A stretch of 64,000 nucleotides of DNA from Corynebacterium lowii (GTDB lineage Bacteria > Actinomycetota > Actinomycetes > Mycobacteriales > Mycobacteriaceae), in the NCBI RefSeq assembly GCF_001412085.1, contig NZ_LKEV01000001.1, positions 124,001-188,000 of the forward strand, written 5' to 3'. Below are positions 44,136 to 52,317 of the stretch, piece by piece. Position 1 is the stretch's first letter, and the number at the start of each line of letters is the position of its first letter. Under the pieces are notes generated by a model that ran no database searches, had not been told where the DNA came from, and saw nothing but the letters and a program-made list of their open reading frames with translations. A program made the position numbers and the translations under genes.

Positions 44136-45434
44136 CTATTTTTCTCGTTCAGAACTCCTCAAAAGCACCATCCCAGCCACAACAGCAGCCACTAGTGCCA
44201 CACCGGCAACTCCTATACCCAGGCCTAGAGCCGAGCCCGCCCATACACCCACGAGTGCGGTGCCAAAGGCTCCACCCAGTTGCAGCATGAGCCTGGTATG
44301 CGCCCCCACCGCGGAGGTCTGGGAATCATCCACCACCTCATAGGCCGCGGAAAGCGCCAGCAGCGTGCAGGCTCCCAGCCCGAGACCACGGATGAGGGAG
44401 CATAGCAGAATCACCGGCCAGGAGGACGTCGATTGCACTCCCAGCGTGCCCAGCCCCGCCACCGCGAGGCCCACAGCGATGAGCAAGAAAGCATTGGCTT
44501 CCTTCCACGGCCCCTTGAGCAGGCTGCGCACCGCCCACGCGCCGCCGCCTTGGACCCCCAGGGCCACACCGGCAACCCAGGCGGCTTGCCCGAGATCATG
44601 CTGGATATGCAGGGAGGTGGAAAGCAGCGTTCCGTAGAACACCGCCCCCACAATCAGGCACAGCGCCATAACCGCAGCAAAGAGGCCGTTGCGGTACAGG
44701 GAAACGTGAAGCAGCGGAGCCTCGGCCCGCAGATCCATGAAGCAGAACGCCGCAATCGCACACACCGCAACGGCAGCGATACCCCAGCTTAGCGACGTCG
44801 GATAGATCAACGCCCACAGCAGACCCACCATGCCGAGCAGGGCAGGGATAGCCTGGCCGATTCCCAGCGGGACCCGCACGCCGGGAGTGCGCGGCAGGGT
44901 GCGCACGGCAAGCGCGAGAGCCAGGGCAGCTACCGGCACGTTGATATAAAACAGGCTGCGCCAGCCCACCACATCCACCAGTACGCCGCCGAGCAGCGGA
45001 CCGAAGGCCGGGGCGATGACGGCGGGCAGGCCAATGGTTGCCAGGGCCGCGCGCATATTCTCCCTGCCCACGATCTCCGCTGCGATCTGCTGCACCGCCG
45101 GCATGATGAAACCGCAGGCCGCGCCCTGCACCACGCGCGCCGCGATGAGCAGCGGCACGGTGGTGCTCGCGCCGACCGCCAGGGAGCTAAGGGCGAACAC
45201 CACGAGCGCGGCCACCCACACCCGGTATGCGCCGAAGCGCCGTAGGAAGGTGGTAGAAAGCACGATTCCGGCCGTGGCGGCGAGCATGAATCCCGAGATG
45301 GCGGGCTGCATCTGGGACTCGCTGGCGCCGAGGTCCGCGCCTATTGACGGCAGCAGCACATTGACCAGGCTGGAATCAAGGAGGGGGAGCAGGGCGGGGA
45401 GGAGAAGGATGGCGGTGGTTTTGGGAGAGAGCAT
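44136..45434 (-). CDS. MFS transporter, drug-efflux type
   Basis: A 432-residue protein with 12-14 membrane spans. The start MLSPKTTAILLLPALLPLLDSSL leads directly into the first helix, with LLDSSLVNVLLPSIGADLG typical of the EmrB/QacA-type (DHA2) exporters and FLRRFGAYRVW as an altered motif A. A glycine-rich loop (GAACGFIMPAVQQIAAEIVGRENMR) matches drug exporters. The upstream region lacks a clear SD and the start is the least certain part. Alone, 14 bp downstream of no other gene on its strand apart from the endonuclease-like gene that follows. Confidence 0.85.
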   Translation of the reverse strand: MLSPKTTAILLLPALLPLLDSSLVNVLLPSIGADLGASESQMQPAISGFMLAATAGIVLSTTFLRRFGAYRVWVAALVVFALSSLAVGASTTVPLLIAARVVQGAACGFIMPAVQQIAAEIVGRENMRAALATIGLPAVIAPAFGPLLGGVLVDVVGWRSLFYINVPVAALALALAVRTLPRTPGVRVPLGIGQAIPALLGMVGLLWALIYPTSLSWGIAAVAVCAIAAFCFMDLRAEAPLLHVSLYRNGLFAAVMALCLIVGAVFYGTLLSTSLHIQHDLGQAAWVAGVALGVQGGGAWAVRSLLKGPWKEANAFLLIAVGLAVAGLGTLGVQSTSSWPVILLCSLIRGLGLGACTLLALSAAYEVVDDSQTSAVGAHTRLMLQLGGAFGTALVGVWAGSALGLGIGVAGVALVAAVVAGMVLLRSSEREK

Positions 45435-45542
45435 GGTCAGGAGCCTAAGTATCCTTTGCCGGGCCTGGCATCCCGTGAATCTCACTCCGTATTGGACTGG
45501 TAAAACCCCAGGTAAAACGCTTACTCTCAGATTCCTCCAAGG

Positions 45543-45585
45543 TACTCATGCGCCCCATACCCCCGCGCCCGGCTCCGAGGCGTGC
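45543..45585 (-). pseudogene. Duplicated fragment of the mpg 3' end
   Basis: TACTCATGCGCCCCATAC onward matches 45944-45986, which encodes the C-terminal residues STPRSRARGYGAHEY of Mpg on the minus strand. Only this fragment is duplicated; the rest of mpg is absent here. Confidence 0.6.
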
Positions 45586-45649
45586 GCTGAGAATAAACTC
45601 CGGCCCGTCTGTTGGGCCCTACTGTGCCCACGATAAGGCCGAATACTGC

Positions 45650-45735
45650 ACCTAGGTGGCGTGGCACCTGGGTGTGACTGCGCCCGAACGTTTAGGGTGC
45701 CATTACGTTCGTGGTGGCACCCCTTGGGGCTGCTG
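45650..45735. repeat. Composite repeat, copy B (short)
   Basis: Contains GGTGGCGTGGCACC, TTTAGGGTGCCATTACG and GGTGGCACCCCTTGG in opposed orientation, the GGGTGCC word of the dispersed family. No perfect GCTTATCGACGCC is present. Confidence 0.6.
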
Positions 45736-45926
45736 CGCTCATCATCGTTTGAAGTCCTATCGGGCTCAACCGCCCCGACCGCTCCCAACCACATCGGAGC
45801 TGAAGCCTTGGCTAGTTATTCTGAGGCTGTCTCTGTTGTCCACGTTTGATCGGCTGGATTCCAGGTTGCTTGGGTTATTTCCCGTTCAGAATCGGGTTGA
45901 GGCAGTTTCTGGCGGCAGACAATCCT

Positions 45927-46520
45927 TTAGAGGGATCGCAGATACTCATGCGCCCCATACCCCCGCGCCCGGCTTCGGGGCGTGCTCACCGTTTTATCCC
46001 CCGGTATCCACACGCGCAGCAGGGCCTCGGCGTTCTTGGAGATACCAATGCGCGGCCCACACACCCACTCGGGTTCCTCCTCCCGCGCGCCGAGCACAAA
46101 CTCTGGCCCGGTCACCGATTGCCCGTTGTGTTCCAAGGTAAGGCCGAGCGCCGCCCCCAGATTCCCCGGCCCTTGGGCGAGGCGAAAGTGGGGGACGTTG
46201 CCGCGGCGTCGATAAGCAATATCGGTCCCGCCGATAACCTCGCCCGCGCGTAGCAGACAACCCTGCCCCGTGCCCTCGGGGGCGCACACGATGTTGCCCG
46301 CGCGGTGAATCCCATAGGAGAGGTACACGTACATGCGCCCGCCGGGGCCAAACATCGCCTGGTTGCGTTCGGTTTTGCCGCGGTAGGTGTGCGCGGCGGC
46401 GTCCTCGGCACCAAGGTAGGCCTCCACCTCCGTGAGCCGCACCGTCACCCCGGCATGGCTCAGGGTGCAGCCCAGCAGTTGGGGTGCCACTACGTCCGCG
46501 GTGGCGGAGAAATCAATCAC
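45927..46520 (-). CDS. mpg: DNA-3-methyladenine glycosylase (AAG/Mpg family)
   Basis: A 197-residue base-excision repair enzyme that removes alkylated purines. Family motifs: VAPQLLGCTLSHAGVTVRLTEVEAYLGAEDAAAHTYRGKTERNQAMFGPGGRMYVYLSYGIH in the usual order, with the catalytic Glu in EVEAY and the Tyr that flips the base in YVYLSYGIH. The GTG start at 46520 is followed by MIDFSATAD; the SD AAGGGG nine bases upstream belongs to a copy of the dispersed repeat. Its 3' end is partly duplicated at 45543. One copy of the 13-mer lies inside it (46205-46217). Confidence 0.93.
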   Translation of the reverse strand: MIDFSATADVVAPQLLGCTLSHAGVTVRLTEVEAYLGAEDAAAHTYRGKTERNQAMFGPGGRMYVYLSYGIHRAGNIVCAPEGTGQGCLLRAGEVIGGTDIAYRRRGNVPHFRLAQGPGNLGAALGLTLEHNGQSVTGPEFVLGAREEEPEWVCGPRIGISKNAEALLRVWIPGDKTVSTPRSRARGYGAHEYLRSL

Positions 46521-46560
46521 GGTGGCACCCCTTAGCGCTGTGGCCCGCGCCCACTATCGA
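46486..46560. repeat. Composite repeat, copy C, at the mpg start
   Basis: GGGGTGCCACTACG near 46490 and GGTGGCACCCCTTAGCG near 46522 face each other, and CTATCGACGCC (46554-46564) supplies the stop codon of the upstream holin-like gene. The copy spans the first codons of mpg, so it includes the mpg ribosome binding site. Confidence 0.65.
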
Positions 46561-46952
46561 CGCCGCGCCCGCAGCGCCCCGGTGAAGGGGCCGAGCACCC
46601 AGTTGACGAAGCCCAGGACGATCGCCCCGAAGAAGGCCGCGCGGAAGTTCGCCACCGTGAGACCCAGGCCCAGCGCGCTGGAGACGGAACCGGCGAGCAG
46701 GAACACGAAGGCGTTGATGACCAGTGCGAAGAGCCCCAGGGTGAGGATGGTCAGCGGCAGGCCGAGGAGGCGCAGTACCGGGCGTACCGTCATGTTGAGC
46801 ACCACGATGACCGCCGCGGAGCCGAGGAAGGAGACCAGCCGTTCCTCATCGGTGACCCCGTACACGGAAACCCCGCCGATGAAGTAGGTGACCACCCACA
46901 GCCCCACGGCGGTACCCACGGCGCGGATAAAGAAGTTCCACAGGGTGCTCAC
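46554..46952 (-). CDS. Phage-holin-superfamily membrane protein (not phage)
   Basis: A 132-residue protein with four membrane spans and the Phage_holin_4_2 pattern: NMTVRPVLRLLGLPLTILTLGLFALVINAFVFLL. Members are widespread in bacteria and mostly not linked to prophage; no phage gene is nearby. Function unknown. The stop codon falls within a copy of the repeat word GGCGTCGATAG. The ATG overlaps the end of the upstream acetyltransferase gene by four bases, so the two are coupled. Confidence 0.85.
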   Translation of the reverse strand: MSTLWNFFIRAVGTAVGLWVVTYFIGGVSVYGVTDEERLVSFLGSAAVIVVLNMTVRPVLRLLGLPLTILTLGLFALVINAFVFLLAGSVSSALGLGLTVANFRAAFFGAIVLGFVNWVLGPFTGALRARRR

Positions 46953-47482
46953 GCTTGCTCACCCTTCTCCACGTGAATGTGCCGGTGCAGCAGAATCGTG
47001 CCCTGGGGCGCGGAGGAATCGTGGAGGGGCAGGGCCAGCACCTCCACTTCGGGGCCGGCGTTGCGCTCGATGCTCAGGTGAATCTCGGGGGCGGGTTGGA
47101 AGCCGAACTTGTGATAAAACTCCGCGTTACCCAGCGCGGCCACGCCGCGAATATCTGCCGCACGCAGTTCCTCTAGCGCGCGGGAGATGAGGGCGGTGCC
47201 CACTCCGCGATACCGGGCCTCCGGCTCGATGGCCAGGGGTCCGAGGGCACACCAGTCCGAGGTGCCATCGGAAAGCTGAACGTGCGTGGCGCCCACGAAG
47301 CCCACGATGTCGAGTTCGGAGACGGCCACGAGGCACAGGGCGAGTTGATCGGTGTCGCGGAGCTTTTCCACCAATTCCTGCTCGTTATGCCAGGAGTGGT
47401 AATCATCGGCAAAGGCGCGGGTAATGAGGGAACGGATAGTGGTGATGTCCGCTTCCGTTTCCCGGCGGATGGTCAGTTCCAT
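46949..47482 (-). CDS. GNAT-family N-acetyltransferase (YhbS-like)
   Basis: A 177-residue protein: MELTIRRETEADITTIRSLI, LGPLAIEPEARYRGVGTALISRALEELR with the acetyl-CoA loop (R-G-V-G-T-A), and VAALGNAEFYHKFGFQPA. This order matches YhbS-type acetyltransferases. The acceptor is unknown. The ATG at 47482 is chosen because it begins the first strand; AGGA lies nine bases before it. Overlaps the membrane-protein gene by four bases. Confidence 0.88.
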   Translation of the reverse strand: MELTIRRETEADITTIRSLITRAFADDYHSWHNEQELVEKLRDTDQLALCLVAVSELDIVGFVGATHVQLSDGTSDWCALGPLAIEPEARYRGVGTALISRALEELRAADIRGVAALGNAEFYHKFGFQPAPEIHLSIERNAGPEVEVLALPLHDSSAPQGTILLHRHIHVEKGEQA

Positions 47483-47492
47483 GCCGCTCATC

Positions 47493-48830
47493 CTACGAAA
47501 TAACGGCCGCCTTGGCCGCCACGGGCGCGCGCCACGGTTCCTCATCAATGATGCCTGCGCGCTTGGAGACCACCGCGGCCACCAGAGCCTGGCCGGTGAC
47601 GTTCACGGCGGTGCGGCCCATATCCACGATCGGCTCAATAGCCAGCAGCAGGCCGACGCCCGCCAGGGGCAACCCCAGCGTGGAGAGCGTGAGGGTGAGC
47701 ATCACGGTGGCACCCGTGGTACCGGCGGTGGCCGCCGAGCCGATCACGGACACAAAGATGATGAGCAGATAATGCGTGAAGTCCAGCGGCACCCCGTAGA
47801 ACTGTGCCACGAAGATCGCGGCCACGGCCGGATACACGGCGGCGCAACCATCCATCTTGGTGGTGGCCCCCAGCGGAATGGCAAAGGAGGCGTACTCGCG
47901 CGGAACGCCCAGGGCTTCCTCGGAAACCCGCTGGGTTACCGGCATCACGCCCATCGAGGAACGGGTAACAAAACCTAGGGAGGTCACCGGCCACACGCGC
48001 CGATAGAACCCCACCACGGGCAACCCGGCAAAGCGCAGCACCAGCGGGTAGACCACGCCGAGCACGAGGCCCAGGCCGATGTACATGGCGATCACGAACT
48101 TACCTAGGGAACCCAGGGCCTCCCAGCCGTAGCTGGCCACCGCGTTGCCGATCAACGCAGCGGTACCAATGGGAGCCAGGCGGATAATCCACCACAGCAC
48201 CTGCTGAATCACTTTGAGGAAGGATTCGGTAAAGGCCAAGAAAGGCTCGGCGGCCTTGCCAGCCTTCACCGCCGCTACGCCCAGGAGCAGGGAGATCACC
48301 AGGATTTGCAGCACATTAAAGCTCAGCGAGATTCCCCCGGAGGAGGACTCCGCGGCGGAAAGGCCCAGGAAGTTCGCCGGCACGATGGACTGAATAAAAC
48401 CCAGCCAACTACCCGTGGTGGAGGGGTCGGCGGCGGTGGAAGGATCAATGGCCGTACCCTCGCCGGGTTTAAGAATCAGCGCCACCGCGATACCGGCGAG
48501 CACCGAGAAGAAGGCCGTGATGGCGAACCACACCAGGGTGGATACCGCCAGCCGCGCGGCATTGGTGACCTTGCGCAGATTGGCCACGGAGGTGACCACG
48601 GCGGCAAAAACCAGCGGCGGAATGAGTAACTTCAGCAATTGCACATAGGTGGAACCCAGGGCATCTAAGGTGGCGGTGAGCCAATTATCCTCGGCCATGC
48701 TGCGGGCCAGAAGGCCCAGGAGCAGGCCTATCACCAGGCCCGCGATCACCTGGACGCCAAAGTTCGTGGCCCAGGCGGGCAATTTACGCCGGTAGGCCTC
48801 GTTGGTGGGGGCGGTATCGGTGGTGCTCAA
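47493..48830 (-). CDS. Dicarboxylate/amino acid:cation symporter (DAACS family)
   Basis: A 445-residue membrane protein related to GltP, SstT and DctA. Family features: LLKLLIPPLVFAAVVTSVANL, SSSGGISLSFN, TRSSMGVMPVTQR (serine-rich hairpin region), ATTKMDGCAAVYPAVAAIFVAQ and NVTGQALVAAVVSK. It imports an acidic or neutral amino acid or dicarboxylate with cations; the exact substrate is unclear. The TTG start at 48830 is set by AAGAGGTAA eight bases before it. Alone or with a promoter in the 190 bases before the next gene. Confidence 0.92.
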   Translation of the reverse strand: MSTTDTAPTNEAYRRKLPAWATNFGVQVIAGLVIGLLLGLLARSMAEDNWLTATLDALGSTYVQLLKLLIPPLVFAAVVTSVANLRKVTNAARLAVSTLVWFAITAFFSVLAGIAVALILKPGEGTAIDPSTAADPSTTGSWLGFIQSIVPANFLGLSAAESSSGGISLSFNVLQILVISLLLGVAAVKAGKAAEPFLAFTESFLKVIQQVLWWIIRLAPIGTAALIGNAVASYGWEALGSLGKFVIAMYIGLGLVLGVVYPLVLRFAGLPVVGFYRRVWPVTSLGFVTRSSMGVMPVTQRVSEEALGVPREYASFAIPLGATTKMDGCAAVYPAVAAIFVAQFYGVPLDFTHYLLIIFVSVIGSAATAGTTGATVMLTLTLSTLGLPLAGVGLLLAIEPIVDMGRTAVNVTGQALVAAVVSKRAGIIDEEPWRAPVAAKAAVIS

Positions 48831-49022
48831 TGGGATTACCTCTTTTAATCGTTGTGCGTACCCTCGGCTCAACGCGCAGCGGTGGGTTCTTATGCCAAGA
48901 ACCCAGCGGTTGTGAGCAATGTGACAAGACGGTATGGGATATGCGTACAGATCGGTCTACCAGAGGGTAGCGTTAGTACACTGGCCAGCGCAATTTCCTG
49001 TTATGAAGGAGGGATAGGCGCC
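48831..49022. other. Divergent promoter region with a hairpin
   Basis: GGGTTCTT at 48884-48891 pairs with AAGAACCC at 48897-48904 around ATGCC, flanked by a direct repeat CAGCGGT. No T run follows, so it is more likely an operator or 5' hairpin than a terminator. Confidence 0.45.
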
Positions 49023-49622
49023 ATGCGCGGCCTGATTGTTGATCTCCACGGGGTATTATTGAGTGAACCCGACCCCACCGCGCGCAGGCGATTGGAAGAA
49101 ACGGTGGGCGCGGGCAGGCGCGCCCCGGAGTTCTGGGAGGTCTACGCCGATCTGCGCCCGCCTCTGGAAGCCGGGGAGGTCAGCGCCGCGCATTATTGGA
49201 ACCAGGTGCGGCTGCGCGCCAACCTGCCGTACTTCGACGTCGCGGCGGCGCAGCGCGCCGATAGGCAGGGCTGCGCGGAAGCTCAACGGGAGACCGTGGA
49301 GTTCTTCTTGGGGCTCGGTGATGACGGATGGCGCTGGGGAATCCTGGCCAATATCCCGCATGATCTGGCCGAAGAGGTGCGCGCCCGGCACGCGGAGTGG
49401 TTAGAGTGCTGCGCGGCCGTGGTGTTCTCCTGCGATATTGGCGTGAGAACACCCCACCCGGAGGCCTACGCCGTGGCCCTCGACGCGATGGGGGCACACC
49501 CCTCCACCACCGTCTTGTGCAGCGCCAGGGCCGAAAACCTCGAAGGGGCGCGCCGGGCAGGCATGCAGGCGCTGGCCTTTACCGGCCTTGACGCCGTGCG
49601 CGCGGAGCTGGGTGGGCTTTAG
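49023..49622 (+). CDS. HAD-superfamily-like protein with altered motifs
   Basis: A 199-residue protein with the haloacid-dehalogenase fold order: VDLHGVLL at the N-terminus, GILANIPHDLAEE as motif II and a final CSARAENLEGARRAGMQALAFTG. Motif I is D-L-H instead of D-x-D, so the acid/base Asp is His, and motif III lacks the Asp pair usual in phosphatases. It may have a different activity or be inactive. TGAAGGAGG lies 11 bases before the ATG. It overlaps the convergent ROK gene by four bases. Confidence 0.8.
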   Translation: MRGLIVDLHGVLLSEPDPTARRRLEETVGAGRRAPEFWEVYADLRPPLEAGEVSAAHYWNQVRLRANLPYFDVAAAQRADRQGCAEAQRETVEFFLGLGDDGWRWGILANIPHDLAEEVRARHAEWLECCAAVVFSCDIGVRTPHPEAYAVALDAMGAHPSTTVLCSARAENLEGARRAGMQALAFTGLDAVRAELGGL

Positions 49623-50722
49623 GAGCTCACCAGGGATAGCCGCAGCGGATCGCGCAACACCAGATCCAGGGCCGCCGCCCTGGTGATCGCGTGCACGATC
49701 TCCGTGTGCGTGGGAATCATGCGCAGCTCCACGCTATGTTTGGGCGAGTCAAAGGCGCTGAGCGCCCGGCGCACCGTGGCGCCAAAGATCCGGGGAGCGT
49801 GGGGGTCCTCGCTAAAGGCGCTGCCCGCGATGATGAGGTGCTGGGGGAGATGCCTGCGCACCAGTTCCACGGCCAGCTGGGCGATGCCCTTGGCGCGGGC
49901 GTCGAGAAGCGGGCGCGCGGCGGGGTGCGCCACGGCGTCGGCCAGCGTGGGGGCCTCTACGCCGAGGTCGCGCACCTTGCGCAGCAGGCAACTCGTGGTC
50001 AGCGGCGCGCCGGGGGTACTCAGTGAGGTGATCTCCGAGGGGGTATCCAGGGCGGCACTGAGCGAATCATCCGCAAAGATCGCTAGGGAGGAATGGCGGG
50101 AGGGGAAGTAACTGACGGAATCGCGCTCGGCGGCCAAAATGGCTGGGGCGATGCCGGAAACGCTCACCGGCACGCTGAAGTAATAGCGCAGATCGGCCGC
50201 GATGTCCGTGCCCCGCCATCCGAGGTTGGGGGCCTCCACTACGCCCTCGGGACTGACCTCCCCAGAAACGGTCACGCCCACGCTCACGAGCCGCCGCGTC
50301 ATGGGAGTAATGATCCGGTGCAGGGCGGCGATGATGTGTTCAAGGAAGTCGTATTGGCTCACCGAGGCTGCCGACGCCGCCACGGCGGTGCGGCGCAGCA
50401 GATGCCCGCGCAGGTCATAGAGGCCCAGGGTGGTCTCCGAGGTGCCCACGGCGATACCCGCGAACATCGTGTCCTCTGGATTGAGTTCCAGGGGCACGGT
50501 GGGGCGGCCGCGCTGGCCTATTTCCGCGAGATCGGGGCGGCGGGTGATGAAGCCGGCGTCGAGAAGCCCCGCCACCGCGCGGGTGACGGTGGACTGGGAG
50601 AAGCCGGTGGCGTCAATGAGATCGAGGCGGGTGGCGGTGGTGGATTGGCGCATCACCTGCAAACACTGAGCCGCGGGGGTGAGGGGGCGGGCAAAGGGGG
50701 CGGAGGTGGTGCTGTGTGGCAT
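49619..50722 (-). CDS. ROK-family transcriptional regulator
   Basis: A 367-residue protein. The N-terminal winged helix-turn-helix is clear: RLDLIDATGFSQSTVTRAVAGLLDAGFITRRP. The rest is a ROK sugar-kinase-like domain with SVGVTVSGEVSPEGVVEAPNLGW, but the zinc-site cysteines of active ROK kinases are not conserved. ROK regulators usually sense sugars. Targets unknown. The ATG at 50722 is preferred over GTG 50728 as TTAATAT precedes it for a leaderless start. Next to a citrate transporter gene on the same strand. Confidence 0.88.
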   Translation of the reverse strand: MPHSTTSAPFARPLTPAAQCLQVMRQSTTATRLDLIDATGFSQSTVTRAVAGLLDAGFITRRPDLAEIGQRGRPTVPLELNPEDTMFAGIAVGTSETTLGLYDLRGHLLRRTAVAASAASVSQYDFLEHIIAALHRIITPMTRRLVSVGVTVSGEVSPEGVVEAPNLGWRGTDIAADLRYYFSVPVSVSGIAPAILAAERDSVSYFPSRHSSLAIFADDSLSAALDTPSEITSLSTPGAPLTTSCLLRKVRDLGVEAPTLADAVAHPAARPLLDARAKGIAQLAVELVRRHLPQHLIIAGSAFSEDPHAPRIFGATVRRALSAFDSPKHSVELRMIPTHTEIVHAITRAAALDLVLRDPLRLSLVSS

Positions 50723-50801
50723 GGTCACATATTAAGCATGATGAACCGCATAGTCTAGTTGCCCCGCATTATTCCCAGACTAAGCAGTCTGGGCTGTGGT
50801 T

Positions 50802-52166
50802 TTAGGCCAACAATCCCATCGCCAAAGCCACCGTGACGAGGAGAGCGGCCAAGCCCCAAGCCAAGGGGAAGGCAAGGCGGAGGTGGCGGCCCATATCTGC
50901 CCGAGCCAAACCAATAGCCAGCCACAGGGCCGGAGAGAAGGGAGAAACGAAGGTACCGATGATATTGCCGATAATCAGAGCCGAGGCCGCACCCAGGGAG
51001 GAAACCTCAAAGGTGCCCGCCGTCTCCTGAACGATGGGCAACACGGAGAAGTAATAAGCATCCGTGGAGGTGGCCAAGTCCAGGGGCACGCCCAGATAAC
51101 CCACCACCACGTGAATCCACGGCCCCGCCGATTCCGGCAGCACCTCCAAGAGAGAAAGAGCGATCTGCTTGAGCATTCCCGCCCCGTTCAGCACGCCCAG
51201 GAACATCGCCGCTGCGATAATCACCGAGGCCATCGCCAGGGCGGACGGAGCATGGCGTTTCATGGCGTCCGTCTGCTCCGAGGGGGAATCGAAATTGAGC
51301 GGCAGCACCAAGGTGGTGGCGATGAGGAAAGCCGGAGCGGGCTCCAGCCACCCCGTGACCAGCACCACCAGCAGCGCCAGGGAGATGATGGCGGTGAGCG
51401 CCCTGGCCCAGGTGGCATCACGGTAGTGATAGCCCTGCTCGGCACGCTCGGCCTTCTGCCGCTCCACGAACTCCTGGGCGATGGCGTGCACATCCACCTC
51501 GCCGCGCCCTACAAACTCCGGGCTGCGGCGCAGCTTTGCTATACGACGCCGCTCTGAGAGGCCCAGCAGCAGAGCGATGAGGAACACCAGGGCCAGGGCC
51601 ACGCCCTGAATGGGAAGCAAGTGGTGCCAAATCTCCGTGGGGGAGAGGTCTATAACCGAGGAGGTGCGCCCCACCGGCCCGGCCCAGGGCACCATATTCA
51701 TCACGCTGGCTGCCAGGGCCACGATGGCCAGCAGCACGTAGCGGCTCATGTGCATGGCCTGATATAGCGGCAACAACGCCGGAATGGTGAGCAGGAAGGT
51801 GGTGGCCCCCGCGCCGTCGAGATGCGCCACCGTGCCGATGGCCGCCGTGCCCAAAGCCACCAACACCACATTGCCGCGCGTGGCCTTAATCAGCGCGGTG
51901 ACCACCGGATTGAACAGGCCGATGTCCTGCAAAATGCCAAAGTAAATGATGGCGAAAATGAACATCACCACCACGTTCATCACGGAATCCAAGCCCGTGC
52001 CAAAGAACTCCCCGATCTCCCCCAGGCTGTACCCCATGAGCAGGGCACCCGTGCTGGGAATCAGGGTCATGGCTACCACGGGGCTGGTTTTGCCCCGAAT
52101 GAGCAAGCCCACGGTGAGCGCAATGATGGCTAACCCACAGAGGGTGAGGCCCAGAGGAGAGTGCAT
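50802..52166 (-). CDS. citH: CitMHS-family citrate transporter
   Basis: A 454-residue protein with about 12 spans. CitMHS features: TGALLMGYSLGEIGEFFGTGLDSVMNVVVMFIFAIIYFGIL, AHLDGAGATTFLLTIPALLPLY, and the end FVSPFSPALWLAIGLARADM. It imports citrate complexed with Mg2+ or Ca2+. The ATG at 52166 is decided by AGGAAGG six bases upstream. Corynebacteria carry citH near the origin, which fits; the usual CitAB two-component genes are not next to it here. Confidence 0.9.
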   Translation of the reverse strand: MHSPLGLTLCGLAIIALTVGLLIRGKTSPVVAMTLIPSTGALLMGYSLGEIGEFFGTGLDSVMNVVVMFIFAIIYFGILQDIGLFNPVVTALIKATRGNVVLVALGTAAIGTVAHLDGAGATTFLLTIPALLPLYQAMHMSRYVLLAIVALAASVMNMVPWAGPVGRTSSVIDLSPTEIWHHLLPIQGVALALVFLIALLLGLSERRRIAKLRRSPEFVGRGEVDVHAIAQEFVERQKAERAEQGYHYRDATWARALTAIISLALLVVLVTGWLEPAPAFLIATTLVLPLNFDSPSEQTDAMKRHAPSALAMASVIIAAAMFLGVLNGAGMLKQIALSLLEVLPESAGPWIHVVVGYLGVPLDLATSTDAYYFSVLPIVQETAGTFEVSSLGAASALIIGNIIGTFVSPFSPALWLAIGLARADMGRHLRLAFPLAWGLAALLVTVALAMGLLA

Positions 52167-52317
52167 GAGCGGCCTTCCTGTGAGAGGTATGAGTGGGACA
52201 GGATAAAGGTGCATTTTAACTGTGAAGAAGGACATGGCGAATATCCTTTGACCCGGCCACGCTGGGCTGTCTACCTTGGGGTAGTTCGTGTTTCTAAATA
52301 AAAATGGGGAGAAAACG

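Larger units (their letters stand above)
45435..45926. other. Gene-free region with repeats and a duplicated mpg 3' end
   Basis: No credible gene. A 43-base segment at 45543-45585 is repeated with two or so mismatches at 45944-45986, which is the 3' end of mpg. Between them lies a copy of the GGGTGCC/GGCACCCC repeat (about 45650-45735) and about 200 bases with no recognisable feature. Confidence 0.6.

Noticed and set aside
45656..46253. Plus-strand frames across the gap and mpg
   Set aside because: They cross repeat copy B and the duplicated fragment and encode Pro/Arg-rich sequence.
46554..46952. Prophage marker from the holin-like gene
   Set aside because: The family is widespread outside phages and no integrase, capsid or lysis gene lies nearby.
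46965..46985. Second parS-like site (CACGTG near 46972)
   Set aside because: Only the central CACGTG matches; the outer bases do not.
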